The notes under the pieces were generated by a model, which searched no databases, had not been told where the DNA came from, and saw only the letters and a list, made by a program, of their open reading frames with translations. Positions 27,635-37,224 of a stretch of DNA of 64,000 bases are shown here, piece after piece. Origin of the DNA: Aliiroseovarius sediminilitoris. Its GTDB lineage: Bacteria; Pseudomonadota; Alphaproteobacteria; Rhodobacterales; Rhodobacteraceae. The stretch lies in assembly GCF_900109955.1 (NCBI RefSeq), contig NZ_FOJB01000001.1, forward strand, positions 2,232,001 through 2,296,000, in the 5' to 3' direction. Numbering within the stretch: the first letter of the stretch is position 1; each line of letters starts with the position of its first letter. The position numbers were made by a program, and so were the translations under genes.

Positions 27635-28183
27635 ATGCACGCCCTGGCAACACTTTACAACCCGTTGGTCAATCTGGCCGAGCGGCTGGCCCCGGCCACC
27701 CTGCCCTCGCTCGCCCGGTTCACCTTCGCCGCAACCTTGCTTGGATATTTCTGGGCCTCGGCGCTGACCAAGCACGGCGACGGGGTGTTGGGTATCATCC
27801 AGCCCTCACTTGGGGCCTATGCGCAGATTTTCCCGAAAGCCATGGAGGCCGCATCTTATAATGTCAGCCAACTTGGCATGTTTCACTGGGCCGTGGTCGT
27901 CGCCGGCACGTTGGCCGAGTTCATTTTGCCGCTTTTGATCACCATCGGGTTGCTGACGCGTCTGGCCGCGCTGGGGATGATCGGTTTTGTGATCGTGCAA
28001 AGCCTGACCGACCTGTATGGCCATGGCGGCATTGACCAACCCGAAACGCTGGGCGCGTGGTTTGACCGCATCCCCGACAGTGTGATCCTGGATCAACGAC
28101 TGTTCTGGATGGTCGTGCTGGTAACACTTGTGTTGAAAGGTGCGGGACCGCTGTCCATCGACAGGCTGCTGAAGGTCCGCTGA
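27635..28183 (+). CDS. DoxX family membrane protein of the buf operon
   Basis: 182 residues with four hydrophobic helices (around residues 25-45, 80-102, 108-125, 150-168) and the DoxX pattern ARFTFAATLLGYFWASALTKHG at the N-terminus. DoxX proteins are frequent fourth members of bufferin operons and may provide electrons or assist at the membrane, but the role is not proven. It lies 20 bases after bufC. It is followed by a convergent small membrane-protein gene. Confidence 0.88.
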   Translation: MHALATLYNPLVNLAERLAPATLPSLARFTFAATLLGYFWASALTKHGDGVLGIIQPSLGAYAQIFPKAMEAASYNVSQLGMFHWAVVVAGTLAEFILPLLITIGLLTRLAALGMIGFVIVQSLTDLYGHGGIDQPETLGAWFDRIPDSVILDQRLFWMVVLVTLVLKGAGPLSIDRLLKVR

Positions 28184-28190
28184 CGCCCGA

Positions 28191-28547
28191 TCAATGCGGG
28201 TCGGGTTTCACGGCAACCAACGCCAGCAATCCACCCAACCCGGCCAAAGCGATCGGGAACATGGTGAACACGCCATAACCGAAGGCGAAATACATGCCTG
28301 CTGCGGACAACAGCAACAAAATGCCGCCCACTTGCGCAACAGACCGCGCCATTGCCCCACCGGCCAGCGCCAGTACCGGCGCGATCAGGGCAAACGCACG
28401 AATACGGCCCGGATGGTCGACCTGCTCGGCCAGATCGGGCAATTCACCCATCCGTGCGATCACCTCGGTATAGCCATAGCCGAAAAACCCGACGATCATG
28501 CCCCAGATCCCGGCGATGATCCCCAAAACCAATGCAGCGTTGCGCAT
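28191..28547 (-). CDS. Small hypothetical membrane protein
   Basis: 118 residues with an N-terminal helix (MRNAALVLGIIAGIWGMIVGFFGYG) and three further hydrophobic stretches, ending in VKPDPH. The pattern resembles DUF4064-type four-helix proteins, without strong motifs. GGAGG lies 8 bases before ATG 28547. It converges with doxX, ending 7 bases after its stop, so it is probably not part of the buf operon. Function unknown. Confidence 0.75.
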   Translation of the reverse strand: MRNAALVLGIIAGIWGMIVGFFGYGYTEVIARMGELPDLAEQVDHPGRIRAFALIAPVLALAGGAMARSVAQVGGILLLLSAAGMYFAFGYGVFTMFPIALAGLGGLLALVAVKPDPH

Positions 28548-28581
28548 GCAGATACCTCCTGCTTTCCGTACAGATAGGCGC

Positions 28582-28917
28582 TCAAGCGGCGCGCTCCAAC
28601 CATGTGTCGCGCGTTTTTGCGTCCCAACCCAACGTCAACCGATCACCATCCCCGATCACCGGGCGTTTCATCAAAGTCGGATGTTGTGTAAGTAAATCAA
28701 GGGGATCCCCCGCACGTTCCGTGTCCGACAATCCGCGCCACGTGGTCGAGCGTTTGTTGACCAAAGCATCCCCGAACGCCGTATGGAACCGCGCCAGATC
28801 ATCCGCATCCACCCCATCGGCGCGCACATCGACATAATCGAGCGGATACCCCGCGCCCTCAAGCGCCTTCACCGCCTTGCGGCACGTGTCACAATTCTTC
28901 AGCCCCCAAACGCGCAT
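28582..28917 (-). CDS. ArsC/Spx family (thioredoxin-fold) protein
   Basis: 111 residues of the ArsC-like (Spx/MgsR, YffB) thioredoxin fold. It starts MRVWGLKNCDTCRKAVKAL, with the redox CxxC at residues 9-12. The middle has DVRADGVDADDL, and LLTQHPTLMKRPVI gives the conserved Arg-Pro near residue 85. Full length for the YffB group, which are glutathione-dependent reductases of uncertain substrate. ATG 28917. It lies 34 bases upstream of the small membrane protein gene on the same strand. Confidence 0.85.
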   Translation of the reverse strand: MRVWGLKNCDTCRKAVKALEGAGYPLDYVDVRADGVDADDLARFHTAFGDALVNKRSTTWRGLSDTERAGDPLDLLTQHPTLMKRPVIGDGDRLTLGWDAKTRDTWLERAA

Positions 28918-29184
28918 AGGTTCATCTGCCCCCGATCAAATAACGGCGGTTCATTGCCCCGCCCCGCGCTGTTTATGCCCCGATCCCACACGAAACGGAA
29001 GATCGCAAAACCATGCCGACGGCTGCGCGGCCCAACGAAACCCTTGATTTTTTCTGGCTCTTGTCCAATCTGAAAGGGCGTAAGCAGACCTATCTACCGT
29101 CTCGTTTCATGCAGCCGGACGATACCTGACTGTACGAAGAAGGCACCGCACAGTGCGGCCGCCCACCACGAAGGAGAGACGGAA

Positions 29185-29403
29185 ATGGCCGACAAACAAA
29201 CCGGCACCGTAAAATGGTTCAACACCACCAAAGGCTATGGCTTTATCGCCCCCGAAGCGGGCGGCAACGATGTGTTTGTGCACATCTCGGCGGTCGAACG
29301 CTCGGGCCTCACGGGCCTCGCCGACAACCAAAAGGTCCGCTATGACCTGCAAGAGGGCCGCGACGGCCGCGCCTCTGCCGTGGACCTTGAACTGGTCAGC
29401 TGA
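29185..29403 (+). CDS. Cold shock protein (CspA family)
   Basis: 72 residues, a single cold-shock domain: TGTVKWFNTTKGYGFIAPE (RNP1 in KGYGFI) and DVFVHISAVERSGL (RNP2 in VFVHI). These RNA chaperones bind single-stranded nucleic acid and ease translation at low temperature or in stationary phase. AAGGAG lies 9 bases before ATG 29185. The ~260-base upstream gap is long for this window and contains a small hairpin (CCGCA/TGCGG at 29146-29158), which would suit a structured leader. A terminator follows. Confidence 0.95.
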   Translation: MADKQTGTVKWFNTTKGYGFIAPEAGGNDVFVHISAVERSGLTGLADNQKVRYDLQEGRDGRASAVDLELVS

Positions 29404-29428
29404 TCGGCTGGATGGTTAGGAATTGTGA

Positions 29429-29460
29429 CCCCGCGGAGTGGATGCTCGGCGGGGTTTTTG
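29429..29460 (+). terminator. Rho-independent terminator after cspA
   Basis: CCCCGC (29429-29434) pairs with GCGGGG (29449-29454), followed by TTTTT. Confidence 0.8.
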
Positions 29461-29497
29461 TTTGGGGCTGTTGGTTAGGACGCGCTTCGTTTGCCAA

Positions 29498-29585
29498 GGG
29501 CAGCGCCCGAGCCTGGGCGGGCGTGAAGCGCCCTGTTACGCCGAAGGCGTGCCTCCGGCACGACGGGGAGGGTCGGGCGCTGCCC
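29498..29585. repeat. Long palindromic intergenic repeat, copy 1
   Basis: Perfect 13-base inverted arms GGGCAGCGCCCGA (29498-29510) and TCGGGCGCTGCCC (29573-29585) enclose 62 bases that contain a smaller hairpin (GTGCC 29549-29553 with GGCAC 29557-29561). A 14-base block GGAGGGTCGGGCGC (29567-29580) recurs exactly at 50927-50940, and CCTGGG-GGGCG segments also match, so this is a dispersed REP-like element. It lies between the cspA terminator and the 3' end of a low-GC orphan gene. Confidence 0.75.
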
Positions 29586-29616
29586 GTACGCGGGCGCGGG
29601 CTACAACAAACGATAT

Positions 29617-30129
29617 TCATTCTTCTTCGATGCTATCAAAGACACTTTTCATTTTGTTGAATAGAATCTCCAAGAATACACCACGCGTATCAACGATGCT
29701 TTCAACCTCGCTAACATCACCTTCATCGAAGAAATGTTCACCTTCACTTTTAACTGCGAACCAAAGTCCGTTCTCTTTTCTCAGTTCATCTAAGCTACGA
29801 CCCTCACCGTGTTTTAAGACATTATTGAGTAACCTAATTGCACGAACAGATTTTGATAAATCTGCCTGTTTCTTGTCTTCGAAGACCCTTTCGAGGTGTG
29901 TGAAAATGTGTTTCTGTTCAGGGAAATGGCTCTGTAAAAGAAATTCACATCGATTAATAAACCCCAACGCGATAACTTCTTTTTGCACGGACGCCCGCTG
30001 GAGAGAACATACTAGATAATTACTAGCTGCTCCCTTTTGAAGTTGATCGATTGCTGCATCCTCTACCTCTAAAGCATTCTTCTCCATTGCTTTGGACGCA
30101 GCCAGCAACTCTTCAAAACTCCAGTGCAT
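29617..30129 (-). CDS. Low-GC orphan protein, possible HEPN-like
   Basis: 170 residues with no family I can name. It is mostly helical and charged: SFEELLAASKAMEKNALE at the start, then SNYLVCSLQRASVQKEVIALGFINRCEFLLQ, DLSKSVRAIRLLNNVLKHGEGRS near residue 105, and an acidic tail ending SIEEE. The RAIRLLNNVLKHG stretch recalls the Arg/Asn/His helix of HEPN-type proteins, but the RX4-6H spacing is not exact. Base composition is visibly more AT-rich than its neighbours, and it is isolated between a palindromic repeat and thyX. ATG 30129. Transfer into the genome is likely; function unknown. Confidence 0.65.
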   Translation of the reverse strand: MHWSFEELLAASKAMEKNALEVEDAAIDQLQKGAASNYLVCSLQRASVQKEVIALGFINRCEFLLQSHFPEQKHIFTHLERVFEDKKQADLSKSVRAIRLLNNVLKHGEGRSLDELRKENGLWFAVKSEGEHFFDEGDVSEVESIVDTRGVFLEILFNKMKSVFDSIEEE

Positions 30130-30162
30130 TTCTTTAACTTTGTGAACTCGTTGAGTTTAGCA

Positions 30163-31071
30163 TCACCCTTTCAACTCACTCTCAAACTCTCGCCATTCCC
30201 CCTTCGACATGCCGGAATTCTCCTGCGTGACCTCTTCGCCTTTCAGCATGCGGCGCACGCAGTCCATGGCGCGGCCTGACAGGTTGGCGCCGCCCAGACG
30301 GTAATCCTCGAACGCGCCGTAGGCGGCGGGGACCCAGTCGGCGACGATGTTGCAGATCGCATCGGCATAGACGCGGATTTCGTATTGGGCGTGGTGGTCG
30401 GCGCGCAGGCGCAGGAAGTGGAATAGGTTATGCAAATCCACCTTCCAATACCACTGGGTATAGATGTTGGCGGGCAGGTTCATCCGCGCGAGTTCCCGCG
30501 CCAGTCCCTGTTGACCGTCATCCGAGATCATCTGTTCATAGTGATCATAGGCGCGATTGCTGTCGGCCTTCAGGATGTCCAGTACGCGCGCGGCTTCCTC
30601 GCCTTCCAGCGCTGCGCCGCGGCCCTGATTGTTCACCACCGACTGCGCGGCGACGTGTTCGGGCGCGGGGATATAGAATTCACGGTCCAGAATCGAATAG
30701 CGCGCCGAGTATTCGTTCACATTTGCAGTCCGGTGGCGGATCCACTGGCGGGCCACGAAGACGGGCAGTTTGACGTGCAGCTTGATCTCGCACATCTCGA
30801 ACGGGGTCGAATGCCAGTGACGCATCAGGTAACGGATCAATCCTTCGTCGTTCTGCACGCTCTTGGTGCCCTTGCCATAGCTGACCCGCGCGGCCTGACA
30901 AATCGCGGCGTCGTCGCCCATATAGTCGATGACGCGGACAAAGCCGTGGTCCAGCACTTCATGTGCGGTATAGAGGTGCTTTTCCATGCCGGGGCTGACC
31001 GCCCGCAAGGTCGGTTGCGAGGTCAGGCGTTGCTCTTCGATTTCTTTGATCTGCTCGGGGTTCAGGGGCAT
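30163..31071 (-). CDS. thyX: Flavin-dependent thymidylate synthase ThyX
   Basis: 302 residues. ThyX makes dTMP from dUMP using FAD, NADPH and methylenetetrahydrofolate. The diagnostic motif is [15 protein letters not shown] (canonical RHRxxSxNExSxR, here with Ala in place of the first Ser), around residue 115. [25 protein letters not shown] precedes it, and [40 protein letters not shown] is the dUMP/FAD region. No thyA is in this window. ATG 31071. Confidence 0.96.
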   Translation of the reverse strand: MPLNPEQIKEIEEQRLTSQPTLRAVSPGMEKHLYTAHEVLDHGFVRVIDYMGDDAAICQAARVSYGKGTKSVQNDEGLIRYLMRHWHSTPFEMCEIKLHVKLPVFVARQWIRHRTANVNEYSARYSILDREFYIPAPEHVAAQSVVNNQGRGAALEGEEAARVLDILKADSNRAYDHYEQMISDDGQQGLARELARMNLPANIYTQWYWKVDLHNLFHFLRLRADHHAQYEIRVYADAICNIVADWVPAAYGAFEDYRLGGANLSGRAMDCVRRMLKGEEVTQENSGMSKGEWREFESELKG

Positions 31072-31224
31072 GTCGAATCTCTCGTCTCATGGTTGCCCGG
31101 CCACTATATATAGTTGGGGCCTCTGGCAAAACACCCAGATGGCGTGGATACTGCGTTTCTGCTTTTCTCGCCCGCTTGACCTGATAGGCTGGTCGCAGAT
31201 CCACCAGACTACGGAGAGTTTGCG

Positions 31225-31653
31225 ATGAAACTTCGGTACCTGCACACGATGGTGCGCGTGAAGAACCTTGAAGACAGCATGCGGTTTTACGGGCTTCTGG
31301 GGCTTGAGAAAATCCGCCAGATGGATTCGGAACAAGGGCGGTTTTCGCTGATCTTCATGGCACCTCCCGGCCAACCGGAATGCCCGGTCGAGCTGACATA
31401 TAACTGGGATGGCGATGACGGGTTGCCCTCCGACAGCCGCCATTTCGGACATCTGGCCTATGAGGTCGAGGATATTTATAAGATGTGTCAGCACCTTATG
31501 GACAATGGCGTGACGATCAACCGCCCGCCGCGTGACGGGCATATGGCCTTTATCCGCTCACCCGACAATATCTCGGTCGAATTGTTGCAGGCCGGTGACG
31601 CCCTGCCCCCGCAAGAGCCATGGGCCAGCATGGAAAACACTGGCCACTGGTGA
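31225..31653 (+). CDS. gloA: Lactoylglutathione lyase (glyoxalase I), VOC family
   Basis: 142 residues, a single VOC domain pair. LRYLHTMVRVKNLEDSMRFYGLLGLEKIRQM gives metal His 7, PVELTYNWDGDDG the first metal Glu (near residue 54), FGHLAYEVEDIYKM the second His (near residue 74) and NISVELLQ the second Glu (near residue 121). This set of four ligands is that of glyoxalase I, which converts the methylglyoxal-glutathione hemithioacetal to lactoylglutathione. The stop overlaps the next gene (TGATG). Confidence 0.9.
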   Translation: MKLRYLHTMVRVKNLEDSMRFYGLLGLEKIRQMDSEQGRFSLIFMAPPGQPECPVELTYNWDGDDGLPSDSRHFGHLAYEVEDIYKMCQHLMDNGVTINRPPRDGHMAFIRSPDNISVELLQAGDALPPQEPWASMENTGHW

Positions 31654-32438
31654 TGCAAAAGGGGCGGTTTGGATACCTTCTGGCTCTTCTGGCTGCGCTT
31701 TGGGTCGGGGATGCGGTGGCACAGTCCGATACTCCCTGTCGTCAAGCACTGGCGCTGGGGCTGGACGTGTCCGGGTCCGTAGATGAGGGGGAATACCGTC
31801 TGCAACTGGACGGGTTGGCCGCAGCTCTGGAACAGCCAGATGTGCAGCGCGCTCTGTTGTCCCAACCGGACCGTCCGATCCAGATCGCCGTTTACGAGTG
31901 GAGCGGTCCGGCCCATCAGCGTCTGTTGCAGGATTGGGTCGCGATCACTGATCAGACGGTTGTTTTCTCGGTTGCGGATCGTCTGCGCCGCACCGCGCGC
32001 ATCAAGGCGGACCCGTCCACAGGGATCGGGGCTGCCATGATCTATGGTCAGCGTCTTCTGGCGGGGCGCGATTGTCTGACAAGGACGTTGGATATTTCCG
32101 GTGATGGACCGGCCAATACCGGACCAAGACCGCAGGATGTGCGCTATCTCTCGGGCTTCGATGGGATCACCATCAACGGGTTGGTGATCGGCGCGGGCGA
32201 TGCAGACACGGATCTTGTGACGTATTACAAAGAACTGGTCATCCACGGTTTCGGACGGTTCGTCGAACAGGCCGCTGACTTCCGGGATTACGAAGATGCC
32301 ATGGCCCGCAAATTGTTGCGAGAGCTTATGGGCGTCGTGGTGTCTGACCTGCAACAACTCCGTCAGACCAAGCCGCCTAGTAGATATATCGGATCTGATC
32401 CGTCCAATACCGTTCCACCCGCTTCAACGCGATATTGA
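31653..32438 (+). CDS. DUF1194 (VWA-like) secreted protein
   Basis: 261 residues with a signal peptide (GYLLALLAALWVGDAVAQ). The mature part begins with a von Willebrand A-like strand LALGLDVSGSVDEGEYRLQL, a MIDAS-type DxSxS (here DVSGS). TLDISGDGPANTG and FDGITINGLVIGAG follow, matching DUF1194. These are periplasmic or exported proteins of unknown role, common in Rhodobacterales. ATG 31653 is coupled to the glyoxalase stop. Its 3' end overlaps the convergent MarR-type gene by 62 bases. Confidence 0.85.
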   Translation: MQKGRFGYLLALLAALWVGDAVAQSDTPCRQALALGLDVSGSVDEGEYRLQLDGLAAALEQPDVQRALLSQPDRPIQIAVYEWSGPAHQRLLQDWVAITDQTVVFSVADRLRRTARIKADPSTGIGAAMIYGQRLLAGRDCLTRTLDISGDGPANTGPRPQDVRYLSGFDGITINGLVIGAGDADTDLVTYYKELVIHGFGRFVEQAADFRDYEDAMARKLLRELMGVVVSDLQQLRQTKPPSRYIGSDPSNTVPPASTRY

Positions 32439-32874
32439 TGTCCTCGATCCCCGAGGATGACAGCACGTCACGCGATTGCAGCCCATCGGCATGACGTTCA
32501 AACAACCCGGCCACCGTATCACGGATGCCGCGCCCTTTTTCCGTCAGCCGCACACGGACGCTGCGGCGGTCAATCTCGCACCGCTGATGGTGCATATATC
32601 CCATTTCGACGAGCTTCTTGAGGTTGTAGGAAACATTCGAACCCTGATAGTAGCCACGCGTCTTCAATTCGCCCGCCGTCACCTCGTTGTCGCCGATGTT
32701 GAACAGCAACAGGGCCTGAACGGCGTTCACTTCCAACACACCGACCCGTTCGAATTCATCCTTGATCACGTCCAGCAGCAAACGGTGCAGCCGTTCGACC
32801 AACGCCAATGCTTCAAGATACTGATACACAAATGTCTGGTTGCTTGTCTGCCCAATGGGGGAGTGCATGCTCAT
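32377..32874 (-). CDS. ldtR: MarR-type winged-helix regulator, LdtR-like
   Basis: 165 residues. The winged-helix region matches the LdtR group: LVERLHRLLLDVIKDEFERVGV, then NAVQALLLFNIGDNEVTAGELKTRGYYQGSNVSYNLKKLVEMGYMHHQRCEIDRRSVRVRLTEKG. LdtR in Liberibacter and Sinorhizobium controls an L,D-transpeptidase and osmotic tolerance; the same target here is inference. ATG 32874 follows GGAGAGACGG at good spacing. The 3' end overlaps the DUF1194 gene. Confidence 0.88.
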   Translation of the reverse strand: MSMHSPIGQTSNQTFVYQYLEALALVERLHRLLLDVIKDEFERVGVLEVNAVQALLLFNIGDNEVTAGELKTRGYYQGSNVSYNLKKLVEMGYMHHQRCEIDRRSVRVRLTEKGRGIRDTVAGLFERHADGLQSRDVLSSSGIEDINIALKRVERYWTDQIRYIY

Positions 32875-32978
32875 CCGTCTCTCCGACCTAGTTACCAAGG
32901 TGACTATTCGGCGTGAAAAACGAACATTCAGTTAAATGCGATCAGCAGTTACAGAAAATTATTTTCAAACCGGACGGA

Positions 32979-33283
32979 TTAGCGCGCCGCAGTATGGTGG
33001 ATGATATGCTGGATCACCTCGGCCAGATGCTCAGGCGGTTCTTGCTGCCCTGACACCCACTGATACAGATCCTGATCGTTTTCACCCAGCAACGCCTCAT
33101 ACAGATCCAGTTCGCCATCATCCATCTGGGTCAGCCTGTCCGAGGCATAGCGGTGCAGGATGATGTCCATCTCTTTGATACCGCGCCGCATCGACCGCAT
33201 CCCCAACCGCTTGACCCGCACATCCCGCGTTTCCCCCGGACGCGCGCCGGGGGTTTCCTTCAACTGATCCAAGGGCACGCCGG

Positions 33284-33287
<4 letters not shown>
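32979..33287 (-). CDS. sdhE: Succinate dehydrogenase assembly factor SdhE
   Basis: 102 residues. The core VKRLGMRSMRRGIKEMDIILHRYASDRL contains the RGxxE motif that attaches FAD to the flavoprotein subunit of succinate dehydrogenase, and LDLYEALLGENDQDLYQWVSGQQEPP is the second family block. The N-terminal ~25 residues extend beyond E. coli SdhE, as in many alphaproteobacteria. It overlaps the upstream regulator gene by four bases (ATGA), so the two are co-translated. The sdh genes are not in the window. Confidence 0.93.
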
Positions 33288-34998
<1,711 letters not shown>

Positions 34999-34999
<1 letters not shown>

Positions 35000-35382
35000 T
35001 GCACGCCCCATTTCAAGGACAGATCACGGCCAACCTGCCCAGTCGGAGCTTTGACGCCACCCTGACTTTTTACGAAGGTCTTGGGTTTCGTCTGGTGTGG
35101 CGCAGCGATGGCTGGATGATCCTTGAAAAAGCTGGAATGAAAGTGGAGTTCTTTCCACATTCCGATCTTGATCCGAAGGCAAGCTGGTTTTCGGCCTGTC
35201 TGCGTTTGCCGGACGTTGACGCGCTGCATGATGAGTGGAGCAAGCTGGATATTTCCACCGATGCCGCCGCGATCCCGCGCCTGACCGCCATTGCTGACGT
35301 CACTGACATATTGCCTCGAATGTTCTATTTGGTTGATCCCGATGGCAGCCTGTGGCGCGTGATCGAAGACAAGGACATCTGA
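34999..35382 (+). CDS. VOC family protein (bleomycin-resistance-like)
   Basis: 127 residues, a single VOC domain. The sequence TANLPSRSFDATLTFYEGLGFRLVWRSDGWMILEKAGMKVEFF matches the bleomycin-binding type, with conserved strand and helix order. FYLVDPDGSLWRVIED closes the fold. A true resistance role is not implied, since the family has many uses. Translation is coupled at both ends: TGATG with the aminotransferase gene and TGATG with the next gene. Confidence 0.85.
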
Positions 35383-35783
35383 TGAGCATATCCCTGCCCG
35401 ACTACTACTTTCGAGTGCGCGAGAATGGCGCGTTCGTCTTTCGTGTGAACACCGAAAACCGGCAGCGTCCGCTGGAGCTGGACCAGATTGCCGCGGTGAA
35501 CATCAAAAATGGCGAGGTCAAACCCCAAGGCGGCTATCAGTTGACCAAGGCGGATCATGCGGCGATTGCCGAATGGATGGCCGATCGGCGGGCCGCACTT
35601 GAGGCACGCGAACTGGATGACATTCTGCGCAGCGTGGATCACCTGAACCTGACGGCGCATTGGGCGCAGACCCGAGCCACTCCCGAGGCATTGGAACAGG
35701 TGACAGACGCGCTTTTGCTGGCGATGCACGATTTGCGGTCGGTGCTGGTGCGCAAGAAAGCGGACCGCCTGAAACAGGACTAA
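35382..35783 (+). CDS. Conserved hypothetical protein
   Basis: 133 residues, no family recognised. It begins MSISLPDYYFRVRENGAFVFRVN, then ELDQIAAVNIKNGEVKPQGGYQLTKADHAAIAEWMADRRAALEAR and a helical C-terminus (LEQVTDALLLAMHDLRSVLVRKKADRL). No signal peptide or membrane segment. It overlaps the VOC gene (TGATG) and ends 4 bases into the convergent MATE gene. The tight coupling supports that it is a real gene. Confidence 0.8.
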   Translation: MSISLPDYYFRVRENGAFVFRVNTENRQRPLELDQIAAVNIKNGEVKPQGGYQLTKADHAAIAEWMADRRAALEARELDDILRSVDHLNLTAHWAQTRATPEALEQVTDALLLAMHDLRSVLVRKKADRLKQD

Positions 35784-37153
35784 GCGGCCCGTCCCGACAG
35801 CGCACCGCCAATCCGGGACGAGCTTTTCCAAAACCGCCAAGACATGAAAATTCCGGCGCAAACAAGCCCCAGCAGCAGCCCGACCCAGACGCCCACTGCG
35901 CCCAAGCCCAACGTGATCCCCAGCACATAGGACATGGTCATCCCCACACCCCAATAGCTGAGCGTGGCGATAATCATCGGCACGCGCGTGTCCTGCACAC
36001 CCCGCAAAAGCCCCATCGCGATGGCCTGTGCCCCATCAGCGAACTGGAACAGGGCGGCCACGATCAAAAGAACCGTTCCCAGGGCGACAATCTCGTCCCG
36101 GCGGACCTCGGCCGGGTTCAGGAACAGCTTGATCATCGGCTCCGGCGCACCAAAGAACAGGATCACGGTCAGGCCGCCAAACACAACCGATGCCAAAGTC
36201 ACGGCCAGCGCCCCGCGTCGCAGCCCCTGCTCATCCCTGCGGCCCAGCGCCCGCCCGGCTCGGACCGTCGCGGTGTTTGACAGGCCAAGATGCACCATGA
36301 AGAACGTCGCGGTGATTTGCAGGGCAATCCCGTGGGCCGCCAGTTCCAGTGTGCCGATCAACCCGACCACGACGGTCGAGGCCGAGAACATCCCAACCTC
36401 GGCAAGGGTTGTCAGCCCAATCGGGATGCCAAGTTTCAGAAGGTGACTCAATGCCTCCCAATCCGGTTTCCAAAGCCGCCGGAACAAACTGCTTTCCGCA
36501 TTCAGTCGCGCGGCATAGACGACCAGCACCAGCCCCGATGCGATCTGGATAACAACCGAGGCAATGGCAGCCCCGCGCACGCCAAGCTCTGGTGCGCCCC
36601 AATTGCCGAAGATCAGGGCATAGTTGATAACCCCGTTCATCACGGCGGCCAGCACCGTTGCCCACAGCACGATCCGGGTGTGTTCGAGCGCCGCAAGATA
36701 GCTTTTCAGCGCCATCACCAGCAAAGCGGGCACCAGCCCCACCCCGGCAATGCGCAGGTAGTTCTGCGCGATCAGGCTCAGATCAGGATCCTGGCCTATG
36801 GCGCGCAAAATAGGCGCAGACATCCACATCAACGGCAACACCAGCAGCGCAAACCCGACCGAGAACCACATGGACATCCGGGTCAGCCTGCGCACGCGCA
36901 CATCGTCGCGGGCCTCGGACGCCTCGGCAACCATTGGCATCAAGGCCCAAGCCGGCCCCGACCCCATGATCAAGAACATGAAAAAGAAGGTGCCTGCCAG
37001 CGTGACGGCGGCCAGTTCTTCGACCCCGTACCAACCCAGCATGATCGTGTCGATGATCTGCACAGCAAACTGCGCAAGATGCGACGCGACAAGCGGAAGG
37101 CCCAGAACAAGGACGGCGCGCATGTGCTGTGAAAGGGTGAGGGTTTGCAACAT
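35780..37153 (-). CDS. MATE family efflux transporter
   Basis: 457 residues with about twelve hydrophobic helices in two MATE repeats. Landmarks: LGLPLVASHLAQFAVQIIDTIMLGWYGVEELAAVTLAG at the start, and GLTTLAEVGMFSASTVVVGLIGTLELAAHGIALQ in the second repeat, the NorM-like pattern. It is an Na+ or H+-coupled exporter of cationic compounds; substrate unknown. ATG 37153 is preceded by an in-frame GTG at 37156. Confidence 0.92.
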   Translation of the reverse strand: MLQTLTLSQHMRAVLVLGLPLVASHLAQFAVQIIDTIMLGWYGVEELAAVTLAGTFFFMFLIMGSGPAWALMPMVAEASEARDDVRVRRLTRMSMWFSVGFALLVLPLMWMSAPILRAIGQDPDLSLIAQNYLRIAGVGLVPALLVMALKSYLAALEHTRIVLWATVLAAVMNGVINYALIFGNWGAPELGVRGAAIASVVIQIASGLVLVVYAARLNAESSLFRRLWKPDWEALSHLLKLGIPIGLTTLAEVGMFSASTVVVGLIGTLELAAHGIALQITATFFMVHLGLSNTATVRAGRALGRRDEQGLRRGALAVTLASVVFGGLTVILFFGAPEPMIKLFLNPAEVRRDEIVALGTVLLIVAALFQFADGAQAIAMGLLRGVQDTRVPMIIATLSYWGVGMTMSYVLGITLGLGAVGVWVGLLLGLVCAGIFMSWRFWKSSSRIGGALSGRAA

Positions 37154-37224
37154 CACCCAGACCTATGCCGGAAAATGTGGCGGGGCAAGACACCGAATAC
37201 CCCGTGCGTGCGTCCGGTATCAGA

